A stretch of 64,000 nucleotides of DNA from Lepidurus packardi (Eukaryota; Arthropoda; Branchiopoda; Notostraca; Triopsidae). Position numbers and translations under genes: made by a program. Of the stretch, positions 24,648-33,023 are shown one piece after another (positions within the stretch are counted from its first letter, which is position 1; every line of letters starts with the position of its first letter). The stretch covers positions 492,669 to 556,668 of the forward strand of contig JAKZAN010000046.1 of the NCBI GenBank assembly GCA_023053545.1, read 5' to 3'. A model generated the notes under the pieces. The model was given only the letters and a program-made list of their open reading frames with translations. It was not told the origin of the DNA and made no database searches.

Positions 24648-26048
24648 ATGGAAATGGAGGATTCCAGCGAGGATGATTTAATCGTCGTCAGGAAAAGAAG
24701 TAAGGAGAAATTAGTAGTAGAGCAGGAAGAAGGTCAGTCCAGTGAAGATCCAGGTTGGAAGACTGTGAGGCCAAAGAAAAAGATAAAGGGAGGGGCAGGA
24801 AAGGTGGCAAAAGTTGTGGAGAAAGATACGGAGAAAGATACAGAGGAAAATACGGAAGGAGAATGCTTAGTAGTTGAGGAACGAGAGGTGTCAGTGATTA
24901 GCCAAGCGGATAAGAACAATGAATATGTAGAAGGAACAAAGGACAAAAGATCAGTCGTGGGGAAGTTGATAGAGGAGGGAAAAAACTTTAAGGGGGTCAG
25001 CCCATTTGCTTTAGGAAAAGCTATTAAAAACCTGGGGATCACGGCAATGGAGACAAAAGTGACCAATGGGGGGGAACTTTTGTTCTTCACATCCCAACCG
25101 GATATAGTGGAAAAATTATTGGCAATCAAGAGTATTGGGCAATGGAAGGTACATATGCGGATGGCTAAGCCCCTAATGCTGCAGCACGGGATAGTCAAAA
25201 TATGGGGTACATCCAGAGAGGAGATTATGGAGCAGAATATAATGGGTCTATATTCAGTCAGAACATTGTATAGCTTCCGAGAGAGCGAAAAGTTTGCCAC
25301 AGGGGCATACCACGTTACTTTTGAAGGAAATGAACTGCCTAGTCACCTTAATATCGGGTTCTTTAAAGTTCCAGTGATTCCATTTAAGCCCAAACCAATT
25401 AGGTGCTATAGATGCCAGAGGTTTGGGCACGTAAGTACAGTGTGTACGGCCAAGCAGCGCTGTGGTTTCTGCGGGGACGACCACAGAATTGAAAGTTGTA
25501 TGAGGAAGATACAGGGTATGACACCCACGTGTGCTAACTGCCGCGGCAGTCATTCAGCGGCAGACACAAAATGCACCGTTTTTAAGAGGGCAATGGAGGG
25601 CGATCAAAAAGCAAAACCAGGACTTCAAGAAGAACCATCCCAATCAAAGACCAAGAAGACACCTGACACCCAAGAAGTCGAGACGGCGGCGGAAGTGATA
25701 CCGCAAACAAGCACAGGCACACAGAGACTCACGTACAGGGAGATAGCCGCAGGGACGAAGAAGGTTACGACGGAGGATGGTAGCAAAAGACCACCGGAAG
25801 CAGAAAAAAGCAGGCCGGGAAAGCAAAAAGAACAAGGAAATGGACACAATGACATTGACAACTGCGAGGTAAGGGGAAAACCAGGGGTAATTCGGACAAT
25901 AATACAGAAGGTAATCAGAAGGATTATCCCAATAATTTTAAACGAAAGTAGCTGGGAAGAGAAAGGTAGGCAGTTTTTATGTTTGGGAAAAGAGCTAATA
26001 AGGGAGGGAGAACTAATTACAATATTGTTTGAATGGGGAGCTCTATAA
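24648..26048 (+). CDS. LINE ORF1: Gag-like nucleic-acid-binding protein with three zinc knuckles
   Basis: This 466-residue protein is the element's presumed RNA-binding, RNP-forming component. The N-terminus is charged and low-complexity, with acidic runs and a basic patch RPKKKIK at 41-47 that could be a nuclear localisation signal. Residues about 115-245 form a globular part resembling the RRM-like region of LINE ORF1/Gag proteins. Three knuckles follow: C253-x2-C256-x4-H261-x4-C266, C272-x2-C275-x3-H279-x4-C284 and C295-x2-C298-x3-H302-x6-C309. This triple arrangement is characteristic of I/Jockey-type ORF1 proteins. The C-terminal 150 residues are polar and unassigned. A second in-frame ATG at 24654 is an alternative start. 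The stop overlaps the ORF2 start by 16 bases. The reading frame is intact. Confidence 0.93.
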   Translation: MEMEDSSEDDLIVVRKRSKEKLVVEQEEGQSSEDPGWKTVRPKKKIKGGAGKVAKVVEKDTEKDTEENTEGECLVVEEREVSVISQADKNNEYVEGTKDKRSVVGKLIEEGKNFKGVSPFALGKAIKNLGITAMETKVTNGGELLFFTSQPDIVEKLLAIKSIGQWKVHMRMAKPLMLQHGIVKIWGTSREEIMEQNIMGLYSVRTLYSFRESEKFATGAYHVTFEGNELPSHLNIGFFKVPVIPFKPKPIRCYRCQRFGHVSTVCTAKQRCGFCGDDHRIESCMRKIQGMTPTCANCRGSHSAADTKCTVFKRAMEGDQKAKPGLQEEPSQSKTKKTPDTQEVETAAEVIPQTSTGTQRLTYREIAAGTKKVTTEDGSKRPPEAEKSRPGKQKEQGNGHNDIDNCEVRGKPGVIRTIIQKVIRRIIPIILNESSWEEKGRQFLCLGKELIREGELITILFEWGAL

Positions 26049-29000
26049 AAATCCTAGTGTGGAATGCACGAAGCATCACGCAGCATCTAAGCAGCTTATG
26101 TGCATACATTAGTGAGATGCAACAGACCCCAGATGTTATTTTTATATGTGAAACGTTATTGAAAGAGGGGAGGAAAGCTGTAATCGCTGGGTACGAATGC
26201 TATAGAAAAGACAGACCTGATAAGAGAGGAGGGGGAATTTTATTTTATGTGAAAATTGGAATGCAAATCGACTGGCTACCAATGGAACCCTTCGTAAACG
26301 GAGTACTGGAAGTAGGATGTGTGAAGGCAAAGTGGGAAAAACAGGATATATATCTAGTCGGCATGTACCTACAAGTGCAAACAGGGAAAAAAATAACAAA
26401 ACAAGAATATGAATTTTATTTGTCTCAAATCGGCCATGATGAGAAATGTCTTATGTTTGGAGATTTTAATTCACATCATAATTTATGGAACGGAAAGGAT
26501 TTTAACAATACCAGAGGGAATATTTTATTCTCGTTTTTAGAAGAATGGGGGAACTTAGTACTAGCTTCCCCAAAGGGCGTTGGTACACACACAACTGATA
26601 GAGGGGCGCTCACCACCATAGACCTAGTGTTTACGACAGCAAACATGCACGACAAGACGCGAGTCAATATAGGGGCAATGCTACAAAGCGACCATCTCCC
26701 AATCACAATCGAAGTAGAAGGAGCAACGGGGTTGGTTATTAGAGAAACGACCCCGCGATGGAATTTTAAAAAAGCGAATTGGGAGGAGTGGAGCAGAGAA
26801 ATGGAGGAAACAGACATAGAAAAGGGAGTGCGATGGGGAAGGGTAGAGGAACGATACAAGCGTTTTATAGATACACTCCTAAAAATCACTAAGAAGCATA
26901 TACCCTGGAGAGAGGGGACAAGCAGGGAAAATAACACAAAAGGGAGCCAACGTAGAATACGGAAACCGTGGTGGGATGAAAATTGCAGTGAAGCAATAAG
27001 CATCATGCGAGCGAAGTATAGAATATTAAAACGAAACCCCAACGCTGAAACCCTGACAGAATACAAAAAATACAAAGCAATTGGCAAGAGAGTCACACAG
27101 GAAACGAAAAGAGCCCACTGGAAGTCGAAGGTGGAGGGCCTAGGAAAGCAAACAACAACAAAACAAATGTGGGAGCTAATAAGAAGAATGGAAGGAGTAC
27201 CAATGGAAAATATAGATAGGGTAAAACTCAACTCAGGGGGAGAGTGTACACAACAAAACGAAGAGAAAGCAGGAATGCTGGTGGATCATTTCGCCAAGAT
27301 ACAAAGTGAGGAGCCGGAAACTGAGGCAAATGAAGCGGAGATATTCCACATGCAGTTTGAAATAGATAACATGATAGGCGATATAAACAGCACGACGGAG
27401 TTTGATAAACCTTTTACAGAATGGGAAATAGAGGAGATTTTAAAAAAAACACCGAAAACTAGCCAAGGCAAAGACATGGTACATTATAACATTTTAACGA
27501 AACTACCAAAAAATTGGAGGCAAGCATTGAGAATGCTTTTTAATCATATACTTGAGTGCGGCACGGTACCTCAAGATTGGTGCAATGCGGTAGTGGTACC
27601 TATTTTAAAAGCAGGCAAAGTTAACAATGAAGTGCAATCATACAGGCCCATATCCCTTATATCGTGTGTGGCCAAATTATTCGAAAGGACGCTAGTCAAA
27701 AGGCTGAGTTGGATCTCGGAAAAAAGAGGATGGTTCTCACCGGCGCAGTCAGGTTTCAGACGAGGACGAAGCACGGTGGATCAACTAGTCAGGTTGAGCA
27801 ATGAAGCTCACCGAGTATTCGAAAACGGAGAGGTTTTAATTGCTTTATTTATAGATCTAACCGCTGCGTATGATTCAGTTTGGGTAGACAAACTTTTATA
27901 CAAAGTAGGGAAAAAAGGAGTAAAGGGAAAAATTTTAGGATTGTTGAAAAGCTTTTTAACCAACAGGACGATGGAAGTGAGAGTAGGACGAAGTTTGTCT
28001 AGACAAGTAAATCTAAAAAGAGGAATTCCTCAGGGGGCGGTGCTCAGCCCATGGCTTTTTAACATGATGCTAGCAGATTTTCCCTCAAACGAAGACAAAG
28101 CAGGAACGTCACTTTACGCAGATGATGCAGGAATTTGGACAAGCGGGAAGAACAGTGATACGGCGATGGAGAAAATGAAAGGGGCAGTAGGGAAAGTGGA
28201 AAAATGGTGCAAAGAAAACGGGTTTAAGATATCCACGGACAAAACGAAGTACCTGATGATTACAAGGAAACGTAAAGCGGAAATTAAAAAGAAAATCAAA
28301 ATCAACGGAACAGAAATAGAACGAGTTGAGAGTGCTAAGTTTTTAGGAATTATTTTTGACACAAAATTCAATTTTACAAAGCATGTACAACACATAAGAG
28401 AAAAGGGCATGAAGGCTGCAGGTGTTTTACATAAACTAGCGGGGAAGACATGGGGTGGGGATATTAACATTTTACTCATGGTTTACAAGAATTTTATACG
28501 GTCAAAATTAGAATATGCCAGTTTTATATATAAACACATTAACACTAGGAAAATCGAACTAATAGAGACAGTGCAAAACAAATCAGTCAGAATTATATTG
28601 GGGGCAACGAAAACTACACCGATTGGGGTGTTACACTGCGCTGCAGAAGTGGTGTCGATTCAAAGAAGAAGAATTTTAATGGAGCAAGCATATTTTAACA
28701 GAATGTTAGAATGTCACAGGAACGATCTCGTAGTACAAGAAATAGCGAACAAAAATTCAATGTTTTGGAAAAGTGTGTCCGAAACGAAAAACAAAACCAA
28801 AATACCTTATGTCATGCAAGGAGATTATTTTAAAAATTTGTTACCGCCATGGGAATTCAAAGGTCATCAGATAAAAACCGCTGTCCCGGGAAACAGGAAG
28901 GAAAAGTGCAATCAGCAAACAGTGCAAGAAGTTTTAATGTTTTTAGAGAAGGAGTATGAAAATTTTAAAAGGGTTTTTACGGACGGATCAAAAGATACTG

Positions 29001-29836
29001 AGGGAAACTCGGGATGCGGGGTTTACATGGAGGAAATGGGGGAGACAAGATCATACGCATTAAACAAAGCAACGACAGTAATGGCTTCCGAATTGCACGC
29101 GATAATACAAGCGATAAGGTGGATTGAGGAAAAAGAGCCGGATAACTATGTCATATTGACGGATTCAAAATCCGCAGCACAACTGCTAGATAGCTGGGGG
29201 AACCGTTCCTACTTTGGTCTTACACAAAGGATCCAAAACAAAATGAACCACTTAAGGACAGACGGGTACACAATAAAGATTCAGTGGATACCAGCACATA
29301 GAGGGATCAGGGGAAATGAAATGGCGGATGGAGCAGCAAAGGAAGGAAGGATGAAAGGGGAAGAAATTAATCACAAAACAACATGCCAGGAGCTGAAATC
29401 AATAACGAAAAGGAAAATCGAAAAGGACTACATAGAAGAAATAAAGACAAGAACAGCACAAAAATTGGTTCAGAACACGTACCAGTTCGGGACCAACAAA
29501 TGGATAAACAGCAGGAAAAGAAGAGAAGCCATTGTTTTACTACGAATAAGGTGTGGACATGGGAGATTCCGGTCATGGCTACACCGCTTCAACATGACCG
29601 AAGATGACACATGTCGTTACTGTGAGGAGGAGGAAGAAAGCCCGGAACATTTAGTTATGAGATGTGAGAAGTTTTCAGAACAAAGGGAGGAACTCAAGAA
29701 AAAACTAGAAGATAGTAAAATAGCCTGGAGATTCGAAACTATAACGGCACTGGAAGGCGGAAAGAAAGATCAGTACATAGCACAAAATTGTCTTTTAAAA
29801 TATTTGAAAACAACCGATATCATAACAAACATATAA
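26033..29836 (+). CDS. LINE ORF2: endonuclease-reverse transcriptase-RNase H polyprotein
   Basis: This 1,267-residue enzyme would carry out target-primed reverse transcription. Residues 5-225 are an APE-type endonuclease with N11, E40, the GDFNSHH motif at 143-149, D197 in TTIDLVFT and the terminal SDHLPI at 219-224. The reverse transcriptase spans about 515-800, with SYRPISL at 536-542, SGFRRGRST at 573-581, catalytic D608 in FIDLTAAYD, GIPQGAVLSP at 664-673 and YADD at 695-698. RNase H spans about 978-1105 and has D984 (FTDGS), E1020 (ASELHA), D1044 (LTDSKSA), H1089 and D1099. A C-terminal C1194-x2-C1197-x8-H1206-x4-C1211 motif follows. No inactivating change is visible. It starts 16 bases before the ORF1 stop in a different frame, so translation probably relies on reinitiation or frameshifting. 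The coding strand is A-rich, as is common in LINEs. Confidence 0.96.
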   Translation: MGSSIKILVWNARSITQHLSSLCAYISEMQQTPDVIFICETLLKEGRKAVIAGYECYRKDRPDKRGGGILFYVKIGMQIDWLPMEPFVNGVLEVGCVKAKWEKQDIYLVGMYLQVQTGKKITKQEYEFYLSQIGHDEKCLMFGDFNSHHNLWNGKDFNNTRGNILFSFLEEWGNLVLASPKGVGTHTTDRGALTTIDLVFTTANMHDKTRVNIGAMLQSDHLPITIEVEGATGLVIRETTPRWNFKKANWEEWSREMEETDIEKGVRWGRVEERYKRFIDTLLKITKKHIPWREGTSRENNTKGSQRRIRKPWWDENCSEAISIMRAKYRILKRNPNAETLTEYKKYKAIGKRVTQETKRAHWKSKVEGLGKQTTTKQMWELIRRMEGVPMENIDRVKLNSGGECTQQNEEKAGMLVDHFAKIQSEEPETEANEAEIFHMQFEIDNMIGDINSTTEFDKPFTEWEIEEILKKTPKTSQGKDMVHYNILTKLPKNWRQALRMLFNHILECGTVPQDWCNAVVVPILKAGKVNNEVQSYRPISLISCVAKLFERTLVKRLSWISEKRGWFSPAQSGFRRGRSTVDQLVRLSNEAHRVFENGEVLIALFIDLTAAYDSVWVDKLLYKVGKKGVKGKILGLLKSFLTNRTMEVRVGRSLSRQVNLKRGIPQGAVLSPWLFNMMLADFPSNEDKAGTSLYADDAGIWTSGKNSDTAMEKMKGAVGKVEKWCKENGFKISTDKTKYLMITRKRKAEIKKKIKINGTEIERVESAKFLGIIFDTKFNFTKHVQHIREKGMKAAGVLHKLAGKTWGGDINILLMVYKNFIRSKLEYASFIYKHINTRKIELIETVQNKSVRIILGATKTTPIGVLHCAAEVVSIQRRRILMEQAYFNRMLECHRNDLVVQEIANKNSMFWKSVSETKNKTKIPYVMQGDYFKNLLPPWEFKGHQIKTAVPGNRKEKCNQQTVQEVLMFLEKEYENFKRVFTDGSKDTEGNSGCGVYMEEMGETRSYALNKATTVMASELHAIIQAIRWIEEKEPDNYVILTDSKSAAQLLDSWGNRSYFGLTQRIQNKMNHLRTDGYTIKIQWIPAHRGIRGNEMADGAAKEGRMKGEEINHKTTCQELKSITKRKIEKDYIEEIKTRTAQKLVQNTYQFGTNKWINSRKRREAIVLLRIRCGHGRFRSWLHRFNMTEDDTCRYCEEEEESPEHLVMRCEKFSEQREELKKKLEDSKIAWRFETITALEGGKKDQYIAQNCLLKYLKTTDIITNI

Positions 29837-29870
29837 GTACACAGAGGAAATATCAGTGAATATGTGAAAA

Positions 29871-29891
29871 AATAAAAAAGAAGAGAAGAAG

Positions 29892-29923
<32 letters not shown>
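29871..29923 (+). terminator. Candidate polyadenylation signal and internal A-tract
   Basis: AATAAA (29871-29876) is followed 15 bases later by 32 consecutive A (29892-29923). This looks like a fossil polyadenylated end embedded inside the element, upstream of its actual CAA terminus. It could also be a simple A-rich expansion. Confidence 0.55.
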
Positions 29924-29924
<1 letters not shown>

Positions 29925-29933
29925 AGAAAGCCG

Positions 29934-29961
29934 AAGACGGTAATGCGACGTTGGCTGTCTT
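29934..29961 (+). other. Possible 3'-terminal stem-loop of the LINE RNA
   Basis: aagacgg (29934-29940) can pair with ctgtctt (29955-29961), giving seven pairs including one G-U with a 14-base loop. Some LINE reverse transcriptases recognise a 3' stem-loop. The pairing is short and no other full-length copy is available to test conservation. Confidence 0.35.
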
Positions 29962-29984
29962 AAAAAACCAAAAACAACAACAAC
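29942..29984 (+). other. Terminal 43 bp of the LINE, homologous to the 52-bp satellite inserts
   Basis: The bases 29942-29974 match the satellite inserts at 32 of 33 positions once an 11-bp duplication (cgaacgcgacg) inside the inserts is set aside. Tails differ: CAA repeats here, CAAA repeats in the inserts. It is therefore the conserved 3' terminus of the family. Confidence 0.82.
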
Positions 29985-29998
29985 AACGCGACGTTGGC
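29985..29998 (+). repeat. Right 14-bp target-site duplication of the LINE
   Basis: aacgcgacgttggc, identical to 24084-24097. The next base resumes the interrupted 52-bp fragment (cgtcttaaaaaacc). Confidence 0.88.
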
Positions 29999-30025
29999 CG
30001 TCTTAAAAAACCAAAAAACAAACAA
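29999..30025 (+). mobile_element. 52-bp LINE 3'-end fragment, copy 7, right part
   Basis: The remaining 27 bases of the fragment begun at 24073-24097. The spacer target repeat acagacgtgcact follows at 30026-30038, and satellite B then resumes. Confidence 0.85.
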
Positions 30026-32971
30026 ACAGACGTGCACTTTGATCGGGTCTCTGATCGGGTCTCTAATCGGGTCTCTGATCGGGTCTCTGATCGGGTCTCT
30101 AATCGGGTCTCTAATCGGGTCTCTGATCGGGTCTCTAATCGGGTCTCTAATCGGGTCTCTAATCGGGTCTCTGATCGAGTCTCTGATCGGGTCTCTAATC
30201 GGGTCTCTGATCGGGTCTCTGATCGGGTCTCTAATCGGGTCTCTAATCGGGTCTCTGATCGGGTCTCTAATCGGGTCTCTAATCGGGTCTCTGATCGGGT
30301 CTCTAATCGGGTCTCTAATCGGGTCTCTGATCGGGTCTCTAATCGGGTCTCTAATCGGGTCTCTGATCGGGTCTCTGATTGGGTCTCTAATCGGGTCTCT
30401 AATCGGGTCTCTAATCGACGTCTCTAATCGAGGTCTCTGATCGGGTCTCTAATCCGGTCTCTAATCGGGTCTCTAATCGGGTCTGTGATCGGGTCTCTAA
30501 TCGGGTCTCTGATCGGGTCTCTGATCGGGTCTCTGATCGGGTCTCTGATCGACTCTCCGATCGGGTCTCTGATCGGGTCTCTAATCGGGTCTCTAATCGG
30601 GTCTCTGATCGGGTCTCTGATCGGGTCTCTAATCGGGTCTCTAATCGGGTCTCTAATCGGGTCTCTGATCGGGTCTCTGATCGGGTCTTTGATCGGGTCT
30701 CTGATCAGGTCTCTAATCGGGTCTCTGATCGGGTCTCTGATCGGGTCTCTAATCGAGTCTCTGATCGGGTCTCTGATCGGGTCTCTAATCGGGTCTCTAA
30801 TCGGGTCTCTGATCGGGTCTCTAATCGGGTCTCTAATCGGGTCTCTAATCGGGTCTCTGATCGAGTCTCTGATCGGGTCTCTAATCGGGTCTCTGATCGG
30901 GTCTCTGATCGGGTCTCTGATCGGGTCTCTAATCGGGTCTCTAATCGGGTCTCTGATCGGGACTCTAATCGGGTCTCTAATCCGGTCTCTGATCGGGTCT
31001 CTAATCGGGTCTCTAATCGGGTCTCTAATCGGGTCTCTGATCGGGTCTCTAATCGGGTCTCTAATCGGGTCTCTAATCGACGTCTCTAATCGAGGTCTCT
31101 GATCGGGTCTCTAATCGGGTCTCTGATCGGGTCTCTGATCGGGTCTCTGATCGGGTCTCTAATCGGGTCTCTAATCGGGTCTCTGATCGGGACTCTAATC
31201 GGGTCTCTAATCCGGTCTCTGATCGGGTCTCTAATCGGGTCTCTAATCGGGTCTCTGATCGGGTCTCTGATTGGGTCTCTAATCGGGTCTCTAATCGGGT
31301 CTCTAATCGACGTCTCTAATCGAGGTCTCTGATCGGGTCTCTAATCCGGTCTCTAATCGGGTCTCTAATCGGGTCTGTGATCGGGTCTCTAATCGGGTCT
31401 CTAATCGGGTCTCTGATCGGGTCTCTGATCGGGTCTCTGATCGACTCTCTGATCGGGTCTCTGATCGGGTCTCTAATCGGGTCTCTAATCGGGTCTCTGA
31501 TTGGGTCTCTGATCGGGTCTCTAATCGGGTCTCTAATCGGTTCTCTAATCGGGTCTCTGATCGGGTCTCTGATCGGGTCTCTATTCGGGTCTCTGATCGG
31601 TTCTCTAATCGAGGTCTCTGATCGGGTCTCTAATCCGGTCTCTAATCGGGTCTCTGATCGGGTCTATAATCGGGTTATCAGACGTGCACTTTGACCGGGA
31701 CTCTAATCGGGGTCTCTTATCGGGTCTCTAACCGTGTCTCTGATCGGGTCTCTGATCGGGTCTCTGATCGGGTCTCTAATCGGGTCTCTGATCGGGTCTC
31801 TTATCGCGTCTCTGATCGGGTCTCTGATCGGGTCTCTAATCGAGTCTCTGATCGGGTCTCTGATCGGGTCTCTAATCGGGTCTCTAATCGGGTCTCTGAT
31901 CGGGTCTCTAATCGGGTCTCTAATCGGGTCTCTAATCGGGTCTCTGATCGAGTCTCTGATCGGGTCTCTAATCGGGTCTCTGATCGGGTCTCTGATCGGG
32001 TCTCTGATCGGGTCTCTAATCGGGTCTCTAATCGGGTCTCTGATCGGGACTCTAATCGGGTCTCTAATCCGGTCTCTGATCGGGTCTCTAATCGGGTCTC
32101 TAATCGGGTCTCTAATCGGGTCTCTGATCGGGTCTCTAATCGGGTCTCTAATCGGGTCTCTAATCGACGTCTCTAATCGAGGTCTCTGATCGGGTCTCTA
32201 ATCGGGTCTCTGATCGGGTCTCTGATCGGGTCTCTGATCGGGTCTCTAATCGGGTCTCTAATCGGGTCTCTGATCGGGACTCTAATCGGGTCTCTAATCC
32301 GGTCTCTGATCGGGTCTCTAATCGGGTCTCTAATCGGGTCTCTGATCGGGTCTCTGATTGGGTCTCTAATCGGGTCTCTAATCGGGTCTCTAATCGACGT
32401 CTCTAATCGAGGTCTCTGATCGGGTCTCTAATCCGGTCTCTAATCGGGTCTCTAATCGGGTCTGTGATCGGGTCTCTAATCGGGTCTCTAATCGGGTCTC
32501 TGATCGGGTCTCTGATCGGGTCTCTGATCGACTCTCTGATCGGGTCTCTGATCGGGTCTCTAATCGGGTCTCTAATCGGGTCTCTGATTGGGTCTCTGAT
32601 CGGGTCTCTAATCGGGTCTCTAATCGGTTCTCTAATCGGGTCTCTGATCGGGTCTCTGATCGGGTCTCTATTCGGGTCTCTGATCGGTTCTCTAATCGAG
32701 GTCTCTGATCGGGTCTCTAATCCGGTCTCTAATCGGGTCTCTGATCGGGTCTATAATCGGGTTATCAGACGTGCACTTTGACCGGGACTCTAATCGGGGT
32801 CTCTTATCGGGTCTCTAACCGTGTCTCTGATCGGGTCTCTGATCGGGTCTCTGATCGGGTCTCTAATCGGGTCTCTGATCGGGTCTCTAATCGGGTCTCT
32901 GATCGGGTCTCTTATCGCGTCTCTGATCGGGTCTCTGATCGGGTCTCTAATCGGGTTAACAGACGTGCACT

Positions 32972-33023
32972 AATGCGACGCGAACGCGACGTTGGCCGTC
33001 TTAAAAAACCAAAAAACAAACAA
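32972..33023 (+). mobile_element. 52-bp LINE 3'-end fragment in spacer, copy 8
   Basis: Same insert between acagacgtgcact at 32959-32971 and 33024-33036. It has the cgaacgcg and ttggccgtc form. Confidence 0.85.

Larger units (their letters stand above)
24098..29984 (+). mobile_element. Full-length, intact non-LTR retrotransposon (LINE), I/Jockey-type
   Basis: A 5,887-bp element consists of a 550-bp 5' UTR, ORF1 (466 codons), ORF2 (1,267 codons, overlapping ORF1 by 16 bases), and a 148-bp 3' UTR ending in a CAA-rich tail. It has no terminal repeats. A perfect 14-bp target-site duplication flanks it. Both ORFs are free of stops and frameshifts and all recognisable catalytic residues are present, so the copy is young and may be active. 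The combination of zinc-knuckle ORF1, APE-type endonuclease, reverse transcriptase, RNase H and C-terminal CCHC motif points to the I/Jockey-type superfamily. The clade cannot be fixed without a phylogeny. The insertion lies in the same orientation as the LINE fragment that hosts it. Confidence 0.95.
29837..29984 (+). other. LINE 3' UTR and terminal tail
   Basis: This 148-bp region follows the ORF2 stop. It holds AATAAA at 29871-29876, a run of 32 A at 29892-29923, a possible stem-loop at 29934-29961, and a terminal 43-bp segment (29942-29984) ending in CAA repeats. The terminal segment is the part shared with the 52-bp satellite inserts. The right target duplication begins immediately after it, so the retrotransposed RNA ended in the CAA tail and not in the internal A run. 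Confidence 0.75.

Noticed and set aside
24238-25861. Reverse-strand frames under the LINE 5' UTR and ORF1 (89, 188, 99, 78 and 67 codons)
   Set aside because: They are antisense shadows of the 5' UTR and ORF1, with no recognisable domain.
26142-29607. Reverse-strand frames and one 74-codon forward frame under ORF2
   Set aside because: They are shadows of ORF2. Composition is dictated by the A-rich sense strand.
29938-29955. Target-site duplication placed directly after the internal poly(A), using gcgacgttggc at 29945-29955
   Set aside because: It would be 11 bp and separated from the A run by 21 unrelated bases, and it leaves the second, longer exact match (14 bp at 29985-29998) unexplained. 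The outer 14-bp pair restores the host fragment perfectly.
24098-29984. LTR retrotransposon or retrovirus-like element
   Set aside because: There are no terminal repeats, protease or integrase. The endonuclease is APE-type, the 3' end is CAA-rich, and the target duplication length is typical of LINEs.
29770-30021. 83-codon reverse frame rich in F and S over the A tract
   Set aside because: It is generated by reading the poly(A) run as TTT codons. It is not a gene.
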